NCBI GenBank assembly: GCA_037176885.1
Contig: JAWWNJ010000030.1
Span: 1,488,001-1,552,000, forward strand
Direction of reading: 5' to 3'
Length of the DNA: 64,000 nt
From: Favolaschia claudopus
Lineage: Eukaryota > Basidiomycota > Agaricomycetes > Agaricales > Mycenaceae
The notes beneath the pieces were generated by a model that ran no database searches, was not told the DNA's origin, and worked only from the letters and a program-made list of their open reading frames with translations. Positions 32,400-43,207 of the stretch are shown here, in pieces. The first letter of the stretch is position 1, and each line of letters opens with the position of its first letter. The translations under genes and the position numbers were made by a program.

Positions 32400-32565
32400 T
32401 TGATGCGCACAGACCTCTTGCGACTGCCAAACGCGGCACTCTTCCAAATTGGGAAGAGTGCCGCCTCTGTACCAATGTGCCGTATCTGAACGCGGTGTGC
32501 CGCATCTCCAATGTGCTGTGTGCGCCGCATCTCATACATCCTCACACTCAATAGGTAAGCGGACA
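32400..32565. repeat. Perfect 11-bp hairpin and GTGCCGCATCT repeats
   Basis: GGCACTCTTCC and GGAAGAGTGCC (about 32435-32463) form a perfect hairpin with a 6-base loop. It is followed by several GTGCCGYATCT/GCGCCGCATCT words up to about 32530. Confidence 0.5.
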
Positions 32566-32624
32566 AAGCAGCATAAGATTTCTGGGAAACAGCATGTACT
32601 AGGTGTCCATGTTCGGAATCAGTA

Positions 32625-32857
32625 CTGTACTATTTCCACCGTAGATTCAAGTCACAGGTCACAGAGGGACCTGAATTGAATCTATTTTATTTTCGTAACA
32701 TGTCACAGCGCGTTTTGGGGCCATTTCCCATCAAAATTGATCGGAAAAACGCGAAAAATCTCCCTAAAAGGCAATTTAATCACTGATGAATGATGGCAAA
32801 AGTGAAGATGAAGTGTCACACCTCAAACCCATTGAATCTACGGTCGAAATAGTACAG
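32625..32857. mobile_element. TA-flanked MITE, CTGTACTATTTC family, copy 1
   Basis: The ends CTGTACTATTTCCACCGTAG and, inverted, CTGTACTATTTCGACCGTAG have TA on both sides (32623-32624, 32858-32859). Length 233 bp. The second copy is 45146-45522. Confidence 0.75.
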
Positions 32858-32970
32858 TATCAGATTCAGAGTGTTACGCTCGCTAGCATAGTCCTTAAAG
32901 GATAGACCAGCTGGAGGTGAAGTTGGGGGCATAAGATCAATCTTCATGGCAGCAGCTTTAGCATCAGCGA

Positions 32971-33159
32971 CTGTCTCGGTAACCCAGACGTTATAGCGTG
33001 ACCTTGTAAATTGCTTGAGGGCGGTTTTCCTATCTTATCTCTCTCGGAATTGATCCGGCGGAGTTTCAATAAATGATAAGAGAATATGAGGCAACGATCA
33101 CACTATAACGTCTGGGGCATTTGGTGTAGTAACACCCCCCATACGGTCACATCAGTCAC
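32971..33159 (+). repeat. Left TIR with internal palindrome
   Basis: Within the TIR, CCCAGACGTTATAGCGTGA (32983-33001) is mirrored by TCACACTATAACGTCTGGG (33098-33116). It can fold with a loop of about 96 bases. Confidence 0.8.
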
Positions 33160-33246
33160 TCGTGTCATTCGCATCACCGGTACACAGACCCGTACCTGGC
33201 TTCGACTTCGACGCGCCGCCTTTCTGGAGCTCTGCTGCCCATTCGA

Positions 33247-34127
33247 ATGCCCTCGGAACACGATCACGCCAAACGCGCGGCAGATTCCCAACAACTCTTA
33301 CAGGAAGCACGCGAAAAAACGCGTAAACAACGCGACTATGATTCGGAAAAAACGCGTCAAAAACTGGCGTCCCTCTTCGAAGAGCAGACTGGAAAACAAG
33401 CTCATAAATGGCAAATAGACGTGTCGGAGGCTCTCATCTTAGGTCTCGACTCTGTGGTCATCGCGGGCACGGGTGCCGGCAAGACAATGCCATTCATGAT
33501 GCCCGTTATGCTTCACCGCGAGAAATTTGTACTCGTCATTTCCCCGCTCAAGGTTCTTCAAGAGGACCAGGTGCGTCGCTTTTGTCTAAATATTTGTGAC
33601 TCTCTCAATGCCCTGAAGGCTTCGAGATTCCAAGCAATGGGTCTCAAGGCCGCGGCAGTCAATGGAGATACTTATTCGCGGGAGTTGCAGAAAGTGTGTT
33701 AATTAATAGTCGCGTCGTGTCGCGTTTTTGAACTGATCTTTGCCAGGACCTGTACACACAGACACATCACGCCGTTCTCACGTCGCCGGAGATGTGCTTT
33801 GAGCATCCAGATTTTCGCAAATATCTTCGTGACGACAAAACAGGGAAACGGATTCTTGCTGTTATCATTGACGAAGCGCACTGCATATCCCAATGGGGCG
33901 GCGATTTTCGACCTCACTACTCCATGCTGAATCGACTACGCGCTCTAGTTCCAGTTGGCACACCAATTTTAGCCACATCGGCAGCCCTCAACCCGTCTGC
34001 GCTGGCGGAAGTTTGCTCTGGCCTTGATTTGGACCTCAACTCATCATTCTTTTTGAATCTTGGCAACGACCGTCCCAACATCACACCTCTCATATATCAG
34101 ATGAAGCGTGTCAAATCCCTCCGCTGA
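33247..34127 (+). pseudogene. RecQ-type helicase, N-terminal part, 3'-deleted
   Basis: Exons 33247-33570, 33619-33693 and 33747-34127 are each a multiple of three and joined by GT..AG introns of 48 and 53 bp. They give 259 residues. Seen: Walker A GTGAGKT, motif Ia-like VISPLKVLQEDQ, AAAVNGDTYSRELQK, HAVLTSPEMCFEHP, an intact DEAH box (ILAVIIDEAHCISQWGGDFR), motif III-like LATSAALNP, and NLGNDRPNI. The frame stops just after QMKRVKSLR, before helicase motifs IV-VI. The remaining half of a RecQ core is therefore lost. The ATG lies 88 bp inside the left TIR, so the promoter probably sits in the TIR. Unlike the neighbouring RecQ copy, the ATP-binding residues here are canonical. Confidence 0.8.
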
Positions 34128-34242
34128 TAAACCACGGAACTTAAAATAGACTGCAAATAATTTCTGCAGCCTCCCTCGATGGTGAGTCCGGGTGTATGAA
34201 AACATTGCTAGCACGATAAGCACGATCTGAGTGCAATTGAGA

Positions 34243-34929
34243 TCATCGAAATTGATGGAGAACGGTCCAGCTTACATTGGAAGGGTTCTTATTTGGATTG
34301 CGAGTTTGCTGGCCTTCCGTCCGCGCCAAACGAAACAACAGTTCCCAAAGATTCGGTGCTTTTGATTTCACAAGTTTGACCGTCTGCGGAAACGACAACG
34401 ATGTCAATTCCGCCTCACTGATATCATCCCCAAAAGGCGATTCAAAAATATCTGCCAGGCCTTCCAACTCTCTCTCAAAAATCTCTCGACTGCATTCTAA
34501 AGCAAAGTGCTCCATCACAGATCTTGCAGCCTCGGGACGTCCTTTCCGTGAATTTGGAGATCTCGGAGGCTTATGCCATCGCCGTATGATTCCAGGCAAC
34601 AACGGGCTGGTGCATAATCCCCTACGCGCCGCCCGGACAGTCGCGTCCCGCGTGCAATCTCTATCTCCCCAACTCAGTGCATCCAGAAAATGTGCAACCG
34701 TGAGTCCATTCCCCTGAATCACAGCGAGAATCTTCAATATCTTGACTGCGAGTGGACCGAGGGGCAATTTAGATGTGCTGGGCGTGCTCGATAGCTCATT
34801 GTCGCCTTCATCGATGGGGTCAGATCCTTTGTCGATATCGCGCGGGTCAAAGTCTGACTCTGAGTCTGATTCTTGCTCGGAAGATTCAAAGCCGGGGTAG
34901 GTGTGCTCAGAGGACAAAGATTCTGCCAT
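34243..34929 (-). pseudogene. DUF6589 protein, N-terminal part, 3'-deleted
   Basis: ATG 34929 (MAESLSSEHTYPGF) opens an acidic Ser/Asp-rich lead, followed by LAVKILKILAVIQGNGLTVA then HFLDALSWGDRDCTRDATVR, LPGIIRRWHKPPRSP and KSKAPNLWELLFRLA. This is the pattern I associate with DUF6589 N-termini. Coding probably continues to a GTAAGC donor at about 34275 (218 codons). The open frame beyond it, to 34243, is read-through. No further DUF6589 exon is found before the RecQ stop at 34127, so the C-terminal half is deleted. The start lies 108 bp inside the right TIR. The partner half of this gene is seen separately at 29040-29885. Confidence 0.7.
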
Positions 34930-35036
34930 TTGGGAATGAAAGCAGGTAGTATTGTGGAAGAAACAGGAGCGATGGATGACGACAAAGTGCCTAAGCAAAA
35001 GTACTTAGTAGCATTTGCGTCATCTTCGACAGCTCC

Positions 35037-35221
35037 GTGACTGATGTGACTATATGGGGGGTGTTGCTATACCAAACGCCCCAGACGTTCGGATGTGATC
35101 GCGGGCCAACTTTTCTTATCATTTATTGAAACTCCGCCGGATCAGTCCCGAGAGAGATAAGATAGGATTCCGCAGGAATCCGTGGCCCGCGTCACTCCGA
35201 ACGTCTGGGTTACTGAGACAG
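35037..35221 (-). repeat. Right TIR with internal palindrome
   Basis: CCCAGACGTTCGGATGTGA (35080-35098), continuing to GCGGGCCA at 35108, is mirrored by TGGCCCGCGTCACTCCGAAC...TCTGGG (35183-35209). A small GGATTCC-TGC-GGAATCC hairpin sits at about 35165-35181. Confidence 0.8.
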
Positions 35222-35229
35222 TCAGCGAC

Positions 35230-36186
35230 AGTACTTAGTGGCCACAATTACTGTTTCGATTTCGATCAAGGTATAAACTCCATGGGTTCTTGCCAATGGG
35301 TTCGAAGTTCTGTTAAGCCTCGAGGTTTTTGAACAGCCCGCTATTACTTTATCGCGACATTTTCAATTTATTTGAGCTGGAATCGATCCGTTTATCCGTT
35401 CACATGAGACAGCTCATTGGCTTGAGTCTTATGTTAGGAAAACTCTGCAAAATTCGGAGTTTAAAGCAGTTTGGCGCTCCAGACGATGCTAAATAGGAGG
35501 GCCACATCACTTGACGAGTAGATAGATGTGGCATTTCGAATTGGGCAAAAATATGCATCGGTTCTGTCGCGACTTTGAAGTCCATATATCTCGGTATTGC
35601 ATGCACATTTTTGCATAATTCAATTTGGCCGATTTGAATTTTGATGGAAAATATCCCACGGCAAGCCAAAATTTGGGTGTTTTGCCTTTTTCGGATATTT
35701 GATCGCGCATCACAATTTATTGATCAGATCATGGTGCTAGAAATTTGCGTATAGAGATTCTACACTGCCTAGCGCTTTGATTTGGGCAAAGGCGTTCATA
35801 CAGCGTCCAGAAATGTGAAAAAACAGCGACGCCACTTGTTGTGAGCAGACAAAAAAAATTTCAAAATTTCAGTCGCAAACTGGGAAGCGCAACGCAACGT
35901 AGAACTTCGAGTCTGTAGAGGCGCAACGCTCAGTTTCTGACGACATCAGCCACCGTACTACACTGAAACCGTACCTGCATCCCATTTTCGAGGGCGCAGA
36001 GCTCAATGGAACAACTTTTGGACCACGAAAAGATGTTCCTACTGTATATCGACTCTGAGTTACTCCGGCGGCCGAGACGGAGCTTGGACGGAGCCCGGAG
36101 ATAAATTTGATGCTTTACGTAGTGTTATGTCACCTGTCCCCTATCGCACAGAATCAGAGATTACCGCACTTTTCTCCCTCTTTCAC
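35230..36186. other. No gene recognised
   Basis: AT-rich sequence. Short frames only. Confidence 0.4.
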
Positions 36187-36467
36187 CATGCCTATGGCCC
36201 CCGGGACCCCCAACAACCATGGAAAGGGTCTTGTAGCACTCATTGCTGCTCTTGTTCAGTACCTTGTGCTTGGAGTGGGCCTTTTTATCTATCCACAATA
36301 CTGCAAAGAAGAATTACACAATTCCGCTCTAACTGGGCGGGCGTGGCTCAATGAGCTCTTGCATGGACATCCACAGCATCTACATCGCTCTAGGGATGCG
36401 ACGTCATGTATTCTTGGCTCTAGTCTTCCAATTGCGGTCCATGGGCTTTGTTGAATCAGAGTATATA
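36187..36467 (+). pseudogene. Harbinger-like transposase N-terminal fragment
   Basis: MPMAPGTPNNHGKGLVALIA...TGRAWLNELLHGHPQ in one frame continues in the next as IYIALGMRRHVFLALVFQLR then SMGFVESEYIWLR. The pattern (a helical pair, GHP, then alternating hydrophobic residues) resembles the N-terminal region preceding the DDE domain in basidiomycete PIF/Harbinger transposases. A one-base frameshift follows HPQ, and the MITE at 36468 replaces the rest. Inactive. Confidence 0.45.
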
Positions 36468-37013
36468 TGGTTGCGGCCAAAACTTCATGACCAGTCGCAA
36501 TTTTGCTCAAAATCCTTCGGGATTCGAGATTTAGCAGGAACTAGGGTATGGTTTATAGGTGAAATTTTTATTTCAGAGGAATCGGAGGTACTCTTAACTT
36601 AGGGTTACAAAACGCGAAATTTGAACAGCGAAAAACCAAAATTGTGTGTACTAAACTCACGAATTTGAGGCAGCTAATCAAGTTTTTCTCTGCCATTCTG
36701 CCTCTGCAATCCCGAACCCCTTCTTCCGGACCCCACAGTGAAAGTGAAATCTCTTGACCAAGAAATCGGGAATGACCAGGTGACATTGATGCTGCTGCAC
36801 AGCCACCGGTCCGAGTGATCCGCAATCAAAAGCGCGAAATTGCCGTGCAAAACATGGAAAACCGATTTTTCGAAGTTTTGCTCCAGTACGTTTGTAGATT
36901 ACCTTCTTGCAATGCTATTTACACAATCCCAGGATGTCTCAATGAAAACCGACGTGACAGTATCAATTACCAAATTGGGACTGCGACTTGTCACGAAGTT
37001 CGGTCCGCAACCA
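36468..37013. mobile_element. TA-flanked MITE, TGGTTGCGGCCAAAAC family, copy 2
   Basis: Same TIRs as 24045-24538 with TA on both sides (36466-36467, 37014-37015). Length 546 bp. Inserted at the 3' edge of the Harbinger-like fragment. Confidence 0.75.
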
Positions 37014-38166
37014 TACTAGAAACGAAAACGAAAACGACTATATATAGAATAGCCGATAGATGGCCGGTGGTGCCGATAGATGGCCGGTGGTGCCCGTCGG
37101 CAGCAGGTTCAGAAACGAAAATGAAGCAGTCGGCACGGAACAAGTCAAGGTCGGCTCTATGACGCCAAGGGTCACGGTCACGTACATGCTCATGTTGGTC
37201 CCGTTCCGATGCTCGGCTACTACTTAAAAATAACCGAAATTGCCGTTTTTTCCCTCCGCAAATTGAGATGCTCGTGCAACTTAGCTACTGCCGGCAGTCA
37301 ATAGAAGTCATGGAAGTCATATAAGTCGCGTCGACGAAGGGACGGAAGGCGCCAGAGAGCGAGAAAGACGCGGTATAGTCGCGGTATAGAGAGAGGCTTT
37401 GTTTGCGCAAGCGTGCCCAAACGCCAAACGAGGTTGGTATTCCGACCGAGAGCCATAATTCACCGACTTTCACCCAGACCTCTGGCTCAAGATTACACAT
37501 GAATGATTCTATTGAACTAAACTACATTCTGGCAAGCTGCTATCCTCTCAAGAGCAAGACTGAACGCGCAAGAGCCTTCCCTTTCTTTGTTTGCGCAAGC
37601 GTGGCCATACGACTTACGTACCCCATTCCCCATTGTATAAGTAGATTTATTGCAATTTTAAAGACTAATGGCATTCGCCAAAATAAAAATCTTTTGAGTT
37701 GGGCAGGATTTGCCGCAACTGCCGGGTCGAACCGGTCGGCCGTCAACATTTTTTTGGTTTTTCAACACGAGTAAACACTGGTTGGATTTGTGCGATGCTG
37801 TCGATTTCAGTGTTTTTTTGTGGGCTAGATATACAGTAGATACTACTCGTAGTGAGAAAAAGTCATGGACGGTCGGTACTTTAACCCATCTCGGCCGTCT
37901 TTGCACCTTTTTGTATGATTTCAGATGCTGGGTGTATGTAGACCGCACCTGCAACAAATTACTGACCATCACCAAGATCGAAAATAATAGGACCGCCGTC
38001 CGAAGATTACAATACCAGGAAAGAAAGAGTCTTCAAGTAAAAGAGACCGCAAACTGCCCCGGTATGGGTGTAGCTTAAATCAGAGTTTGCGGGGAGTCGA
38101 TTTAGAAAGAGTTTGAATCAAACAGAACAGGGGGGGATGTATTCCAATCCAAAACAATTTTGTATG
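37014..38166. other. No gene recognised
   Basis: Contains a tandem duplication GATAGATGGCCGGTGGTGCC (37061-37094) and short open frames with no domain. Confidence 0.35.
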
Positions 38167-38460
38167 CTAGACCTCAGGTCGACGTCCTCTTCGCGTTTCT
38201 GTTGGGTAAAGGCAGTGCCTGCCCCGCTGCTCACATTGTCTGTTACTCAAGATAAATCTTGCTTTCGGCAAAACGTGGTGAACTGCATCGTACCTGCACG
38301 ACTGCTGTTGAAGGCATTCTGAATCACGAACCCTGCTACAGGCAATCTTGCGGCCACGGCAAAAATAGCAGGCAGGGCGCTGTTTTGGACGCCGATTATG
38401 ACTGTGTCCTGGCGAAGCAACGAAGGAAAGTGCGGCCGAATTGACCTGAGTCGGGTCCAT
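38167..38460 (-). CDS. Zn2Cys6 transcription factor DNA-binding domain, partial gene
   Basis: ATG 38460 (MDPTQVNSAALSF) leads to QRPACYFCRGRKIACSRV. Splicing an intron of about 51 bp (GTACGATGC...AGTAACAG) brings SC next to RQCEQRGRHCLYPTETRRG. The result is C-X2-C-X6-C-X12/13-C-X2-C-X6-C, the fungal binuclear zinc cluster. Known: such domains bind DNA in the nucleus and activate or repress transcription. The frame stops at 38167, soon after the cluster. No linker, coiled coil or regulatory domain follows, so this is a truncated gene or one with unresolved downstream exons. Confidence 0.6.
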   Translation of the reverse strand: MDPTQVNSAALSFVASPGHSHNRRPKQRPACYFCRGRKIACSRVRDSECLQQQSCRYDAVHHVLPKARFILSNRQCEQRGRHCLYPTETRRGRRPEV

Positions 38461-39405
38461 CAGACTATTTTCGCAATGCCGATAATTGAACCAGTATGCC
38501 TACAAAGGTTCAACTCAAGCCTTATTGGGGGCGTTGTATCTTACGCCAATGGTCTGGGGGGGGAAGTCGGCAGTTCCGGGTCCGGAGAGGAATTGATTGG
38601 CCGAGAAGTTCACAGTTGGAACACGAATATACGGTGGTTCGAGCATAAACTGAATCGAGACTGTCATGAAGTAGCTCGGAAAGAAAGAAAAATGATGCGA
38701 ACTTGTGAAACGGGAGAGCTCCCAGTGTCGACCCGTGTGGGCAAATCAATCTGCACAGACAACGAATATAATCCCTCCGAGGAGCTACTTATGGGCTGAC
38801 CATAGGGAGGGGACATGAGGCAAGGCAGTCAGACAGCTGGATGTCCACGGTAATAAGCATACTCGGCGTTCAAGTGTTTCACCGAATTTTTGAGGACACG
38901 GGGCTGCGCTGTGAGCATGTCAAGTTGTGACCACAGCTGTCGTGATGCTGCAGCAACGCGAATGATGGTATGAGACCGGACCCAAATGGTGATGGAGTTG
39001 TGATCTGTTGTGATGGAGCGTAGTGATGTATATCAGTGTATATCAGGTTTTGATAGATTGCAGAAAAGGGTTAAAGACAATTTGAAAATATTGTGTCAAT
39101 AAGTAAGATCTGGGTACGCCTGCTATATTTACTTTCATTGTATTACAGATGGCGCTTCCGATCATTTTGTAAATGAAGAACAATTTGAACCTCCGGGCTT
39201 ACTCTGCTTATTTCTCACTCATTTCTGAACCAATGTGGGCGGTAGTGGGCTCGTTTGAAAGCCTTTAAGCAGCGCTATCGTCCCATATCCAAATACCCAT
39301 CTAACTCCATAGCTTCAATTTTCTGTGATCGGGCGGGGCTGGAAGCACTGCATTCAGACCCTTTTTAGCCGAAGCCCTGGTGAGGGCAAGTTAACCCCGC
39401 GGCTA
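38461..39405. other. No gene recognised
   Basis: A run of GTGATGG-type words occurs around 38945-39035. No coding evidence. Confidence 0.35.
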
Positions 39406-39590
39406 CAGTGCCGGACAACCAAAGTCGACAATGATGATTGCCGAAGAACGGGAATTTTTGGCATAAATCTGACTTCAGATTCAGACTCAGCACCCTCGAA
39501 AACGTCCAAAAAACCACCTCCGAAGTTTTTCCCATGACAGTTTAGCTACGGCCAAATTTTTGAGCCAAAGAATCAAAATTGTGTGTACCT
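39406..39590. mobile_element. MITE fragment, CAGTGCCGGACAA family
   Basis: The left end CAGTGCCGGACAACCAAAGT and about 180 bp match 45576-45760. The right end is missing. Confidence 0.65.
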
Positions 39591-39654
39591 TTCTGAGCCT
39601 CGGGGAACAAAAATTAGCTAACTAGTATGTTTTCTGAACCCCCATTTGTGCTCT

Positions 39655-40235
39655 AACCAAGAGGTGTCAGATCTCTGGATCTGGCACACTCTGATGCGCA
39701 CGTGTTTGACGTCGCTTGAAGGGGGGGGGGCAAAATATTTATGTTTGGTTGGTCGTTGTCATCAAAAGCAAGAACGACTCTGTGCGAGACATTCGGGTCA
39801 GGTTTTGGTGCTCATTGATACCTTTCATTCTGCAGCTTTGGTTTGTTTTACCATAGCTAATTCACGCAGATTCACGTCCGCATCAGTGTCTCACAACAAA
39901 TAACAATAGAGAGTTTGCGGTGAGCCGCCAGAAGCCACCTGGTGGCTCTGACGGCATGCGGAGCGGTCCCCGGATCTTTCTACTGGGGGTGTCAGACCAT
40001 AACCATTCCACTCACCTGCAATTTTTTCCGCACCTTGAACCTTGCCAGTTCTCGAGAAAACGACTCAAACTAGCCACCAGGAAGCCACCGGAAGCCACCA
40101 TATGACGTAGCCGCTCCACAGCGCATGCCGTGAGAGCCACCGGGTGGCTTCTGGCGGCTCACCGCAAACTCTCTGATATTTGGCCCCCTTTTGATGCAGA
40201 GTGTGCCAGATCCAGAGATCTGACACCTCTTGGTT
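39655..40235. mobile_element. TIR element with a nested MITE
   Basis: AACCAAGAGGTGTCAGATCT...CTGGATCTGGCACACTCTG at the left is inverted at the right end (about 36 bp). The interior left part (39694-39830) matches 62709-62840 in reverse orientation. It is interrupted by the MITE at 39909-40173. Confidence 0.65.
39909..40173. mobile_element. MITE, GAGAGTTTGCGGTGAGCC family
   Basis: The ends GAGAGTTTGCGGTGAGCCGC...CAGAAGCCACC and the inverted copy form TIRs of more than 30 bp. TA flanks the left side; the right side reads TG. Nested in 39655-40235. Confidence 0.7.
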
Positions 40236-40436
40236 CTAACCGACTATGCCGCCGTCCTCGCTCTCGCCGCCCTTGCCGCTCGAAAATATGGGCCAACAAT
40301 GTTTGATGCGGATGCCCAACTGTCGCTTCCGGTGCTTGATTGAACATCTCCGACTGCTTCTGAACCTCTCGGGAGGCGTATTTACACCATGTCTCATACT
40401 ACTTCCATCAAGTCAGCCATGGATCAACTTTGTCTA

Positions 40437-42629
40437 CAGTTGCGGCGAAATCAATTTACTTACCAAATATGGAAATTCTCATCAATCCCCTTCTTTTCCT
40501 CCGAAAATAATGGTTTTCTCAAAAGGCAAGCTGACAAAAATGCGGAGAGACTCAAGCCTGCATGTCTGGTGTAGAAAAATCTGGGTCTTTGTGTTGATTT
40601 TGCCGGGCCAGCCGGGGAGTTTGTCTAAGAAGTTCAGCCAAACCCGGTCAGAAACATGACAGGTCTGGGCTCGTTCTTGTCCGTAGACGTATCCACAGCA
40701 AGGGATACATACCATCCATCCAATTTTCAGGCTCATGGCTTATGTCTGTTGTCGGCAGCAAAAATATCAAGTTTATCAATTTGAAAGAGAGGGGAGAGAG
40801 GGGGAAAAAGAGGGAGACTATTATTTACATCTGAAGCCTGTTCTGTTAATTTTCCATGCCAAATCTTGCCTCTCTGAAGCTATAGAAAATCGACGAGAAA
40901 AGATATCAAGTTATTCCGTTGGCAGGCTCATCCCGAAAATCAAGACTATCTCGAAGGGGCAGACTGCCCGAAAAGACATAAGCCCCAACCAATGAATTTC
41001 AAGAAGCACTGATTTCGAGTCAGCGTGCTTACGCTGCTTCGTTCGGCCCGGTATTTCTTGAAGTTCTTCCTCCCTACCACCTCCTCCGCCCGCTCGTCCG
41101 GCCTCGAAACTCCCGCAACCCATTCGCAACATCCAGCAAGTCGTCTCGTCTAGGTCCGGTTCTGTGGAGGAATATGGAGATGCAACGCTGAGGGACGGGT
41201 TGCAAACTAGGTGCGTATCTTATATTTTTTCCTTGTATTTTCCTCCCAACTTTCAGTTTTTCTGCTTTGAACTACACACCCCCCGCCCTTGCTGGTTGTC
41301 GCGCGATTTCCCTGCCAGCGCGTGGGAGCATCTCGGCACCACACCCACAACTTCTCTTGCACACCCTCCAGCAACCCTCTGGCAGCAACCCGTCAACCCG
41401 GCCACTCGACGCGCACAGCGTCCAAGTCACTCCACGCTGCCTCGCCGCTTCTGACTTGCTCAACGACCCCGGGATCTCTTCGACGCAAGTACCCCGTCTT
41501 CTTCGTCTTCCCATCGACTTCCCTCCGTCCTCCTCTCCTCCTTCCCTCCTTCCCCGTCTTCTCCCCCCTTTCCTCGACCCTCCGCATTCGTCTCTCTCCT
41601 CTCCTCTTCTCCCTTCTTTACCATCGCAACTCCCCAATCACGCCCTCCACAAAAAAATAAAGACAATACGCAAATTGAAGCGGCCCTGATTCCGTTCGGG
41701 CTGTTAAGTGGGTTCGTATTCCTCCTTTTCTTTCGTTCTTTTGGGGGAAGAGGCGAGGGCGGCGTGGATGTGGATGAGGGGGAGGGGGTGGTGGAAAGGA
41801 TGGGAGAACGCGGCGAGACGAGGTACCTGCCGAAGTGGTTACGGGTGAAGATGGTCGTCGAGAATGGGACGAGACGAAGCTATATCATGCGACGCCGAGA
41901 GGAGGGGTGAAAGAAGGGCGGGATAGAAGATGACGCAGAGGAGAACGAGCACATAAATGTGTGATGGGTTGACGGAGGATGCGAGGTAGAAGGGGAAGTG
42001 AAATGCTCGCAGGGAGGGACGATTGTGCGCGAGGGGGTTGTTGGGGATCGGGACGCGCAGGTGATGTGTGCGAGGAGGAAGAAGGGCAATGGAGGAGGGA
42101 CGCATGCGAGTGTTGTTGGTCGTCGTCGTCGGTGCTGCGCTCGTCGCGTGCGCACTCATTCCGCCCGGATGTCGCCGCTTCTTCGGCTTTGTTTCTTACT
42201 CATTCATGTTTCGACAGGAAATCACATACATTTTTCTAACTAACACGATCTGTAGCCACCCGTAAATCAATTCAATTATCCTATATCGCTTGCTGCCGGT
42301 ATTGAGATTGTTTCAACATCGTTTGTGTAGCTTGAGGAGGTGCGTTGGTGCGAATATCGTTGAGGCCAACGTTGAACGCATGATGATTTCCTCCTTGAGC
42401 GTCTTGCACCTGGTGTGCGAAGATGGACTTGCTAAAGAAATTCATGCGCGGATGACAGCGTGTGAATGGTTTATGTCGGCGCTTGCCTTAACGGGCAAGA
42501 GCCAACAACGGGCTTAGCCCATGAGCCATTGGCCAATTTTCACCTATCGGTGCGTCAGTTTTCTGTGCAATAGGGCGGTTCTGATGGGAATTTCCATATT
42601 TGGTAAGTAAATTGATTTCGCCGCAACTG
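40437..42629. mobile_element. 2.2-kb TA-flanked TIR element without transposase
   Basis: The ends CAGTTGCGGCGAAATCAATT...TACTTACCAAATATGGAAAT and its complement form TIRs of about 45 bp with TA on both sides (40435-40436, 42630-42631). The interior is GC- and pyrimidine-rich (41300-41640) and lacks a transposase. It may carry captured host sequence, for example promoter-like 41030-41660. The TIR is related to that of 61277-62677. Confidence 0.7.
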
Positions 42630-43014
42630 TAACAAATTTATACGCAAGTGACGGTATACAAATGTGCAGAATAATTGTCGAACACAAGCAGAGTTCGGCA
42701 GCCCAAGTGGGCCATTTCAAATTTGTGTAAGGCAGCTCTGAGCTGAAGAAAAGTATCTTGGCTCATGATAGAAAGGAAGGATACTGGTTGAGTGCAGGTG
42801 TGCACTCCATGCTGCAAACAATGCCTCAACAACGTTGCATTGCTAACTACAATCTTATCTTTGACTGACAGTGTAACGTGACTTGGAATTGCCAAATCCG
42901 GTCCGATTTCCCAGGCAAAGAGAGGCAGATTTCTCAGAAACCGCTCGTGGAATTTTCTTTATTTTGTCAGAATCATAACCTGCTCAACGAAAGGAGCCAA
43001 TTGCGCTATGTCCG
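42630..43014. other. No gene recognised
   Basis: AT-rich sequence with nothing supportable. Confidence 0.4.
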
Positions 43015-43207
43015 GGGTTTTCCCATCAATTTTGAGGTTACGGCCAAATTTTCGGCTATCATCTCATAATTTTCGTTTTTTTGACAATCGGAAACTGTTC
43101 TTTGGCTGCTTAGGGACTGTTTTACACAAAAATCTAGACATCTGGGGGTGTGTCACACCTGCCATAAATGGAAGATCAAACTTGTCGACTTTGCTTGTCC
43201 GGCACTG
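43015..43207. mobile_element. MITE fragment, CAGTGCCGGACAA family, right end
   Basis: GATCAAACTTGTCGACTTTG...GTCCGGCACTG ends at 43207 before TA, matching the right end of 45576-45886. The left end is not clear. Confidence 0.55.

Larger units (their letters stand above)
32971..35221. mobile_element. Two-gene TIR transposon: RecQ helicase plus DUF6589, internally deleted
   Basis: TIRs at 32971-33159 and 35037-35221 share an outer end CTGTCTCRGTAACCCAGACG, a nearly identical middle (CCTATCTTATCTCTCTCGG and GGCGGAGTTTCAATAAATGA), and an inner AACACCCCCCATA...GTCACATCAGTCAC. TCAGCGA(C) occurs directly outside both ends (32964-32971 and 35222-35229), a 7-8-bp target duplication. Inside, a RecQ helicase gene starts next to the left TIR, and a DUF6589 gene starts next to the right TIR and runs toward it. 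Both lack their 3' halves, so one deletion probably removed the centre. Known DNA-transposon superfamilies do not use this gene pair, to my knowledge. Whether either gene acts in transposition is inference. Confidence 0.8.

Noticed and set aside
32881..32965. Possible coding stretch VADAKAAAMKIDLMPP on the minus strand at the left flank of the RecQ element
   Set aside because: The frame runs into a MITE on one side and a stop just past the element on the other. Too short to call.
41267..41689. Overlapping open frames of 120-140 codons in several frames
   Set aside because: They arise from a long pyrimidine tract that lacks stops in many frames. Residue composition is Pro/Ser/Leu only.
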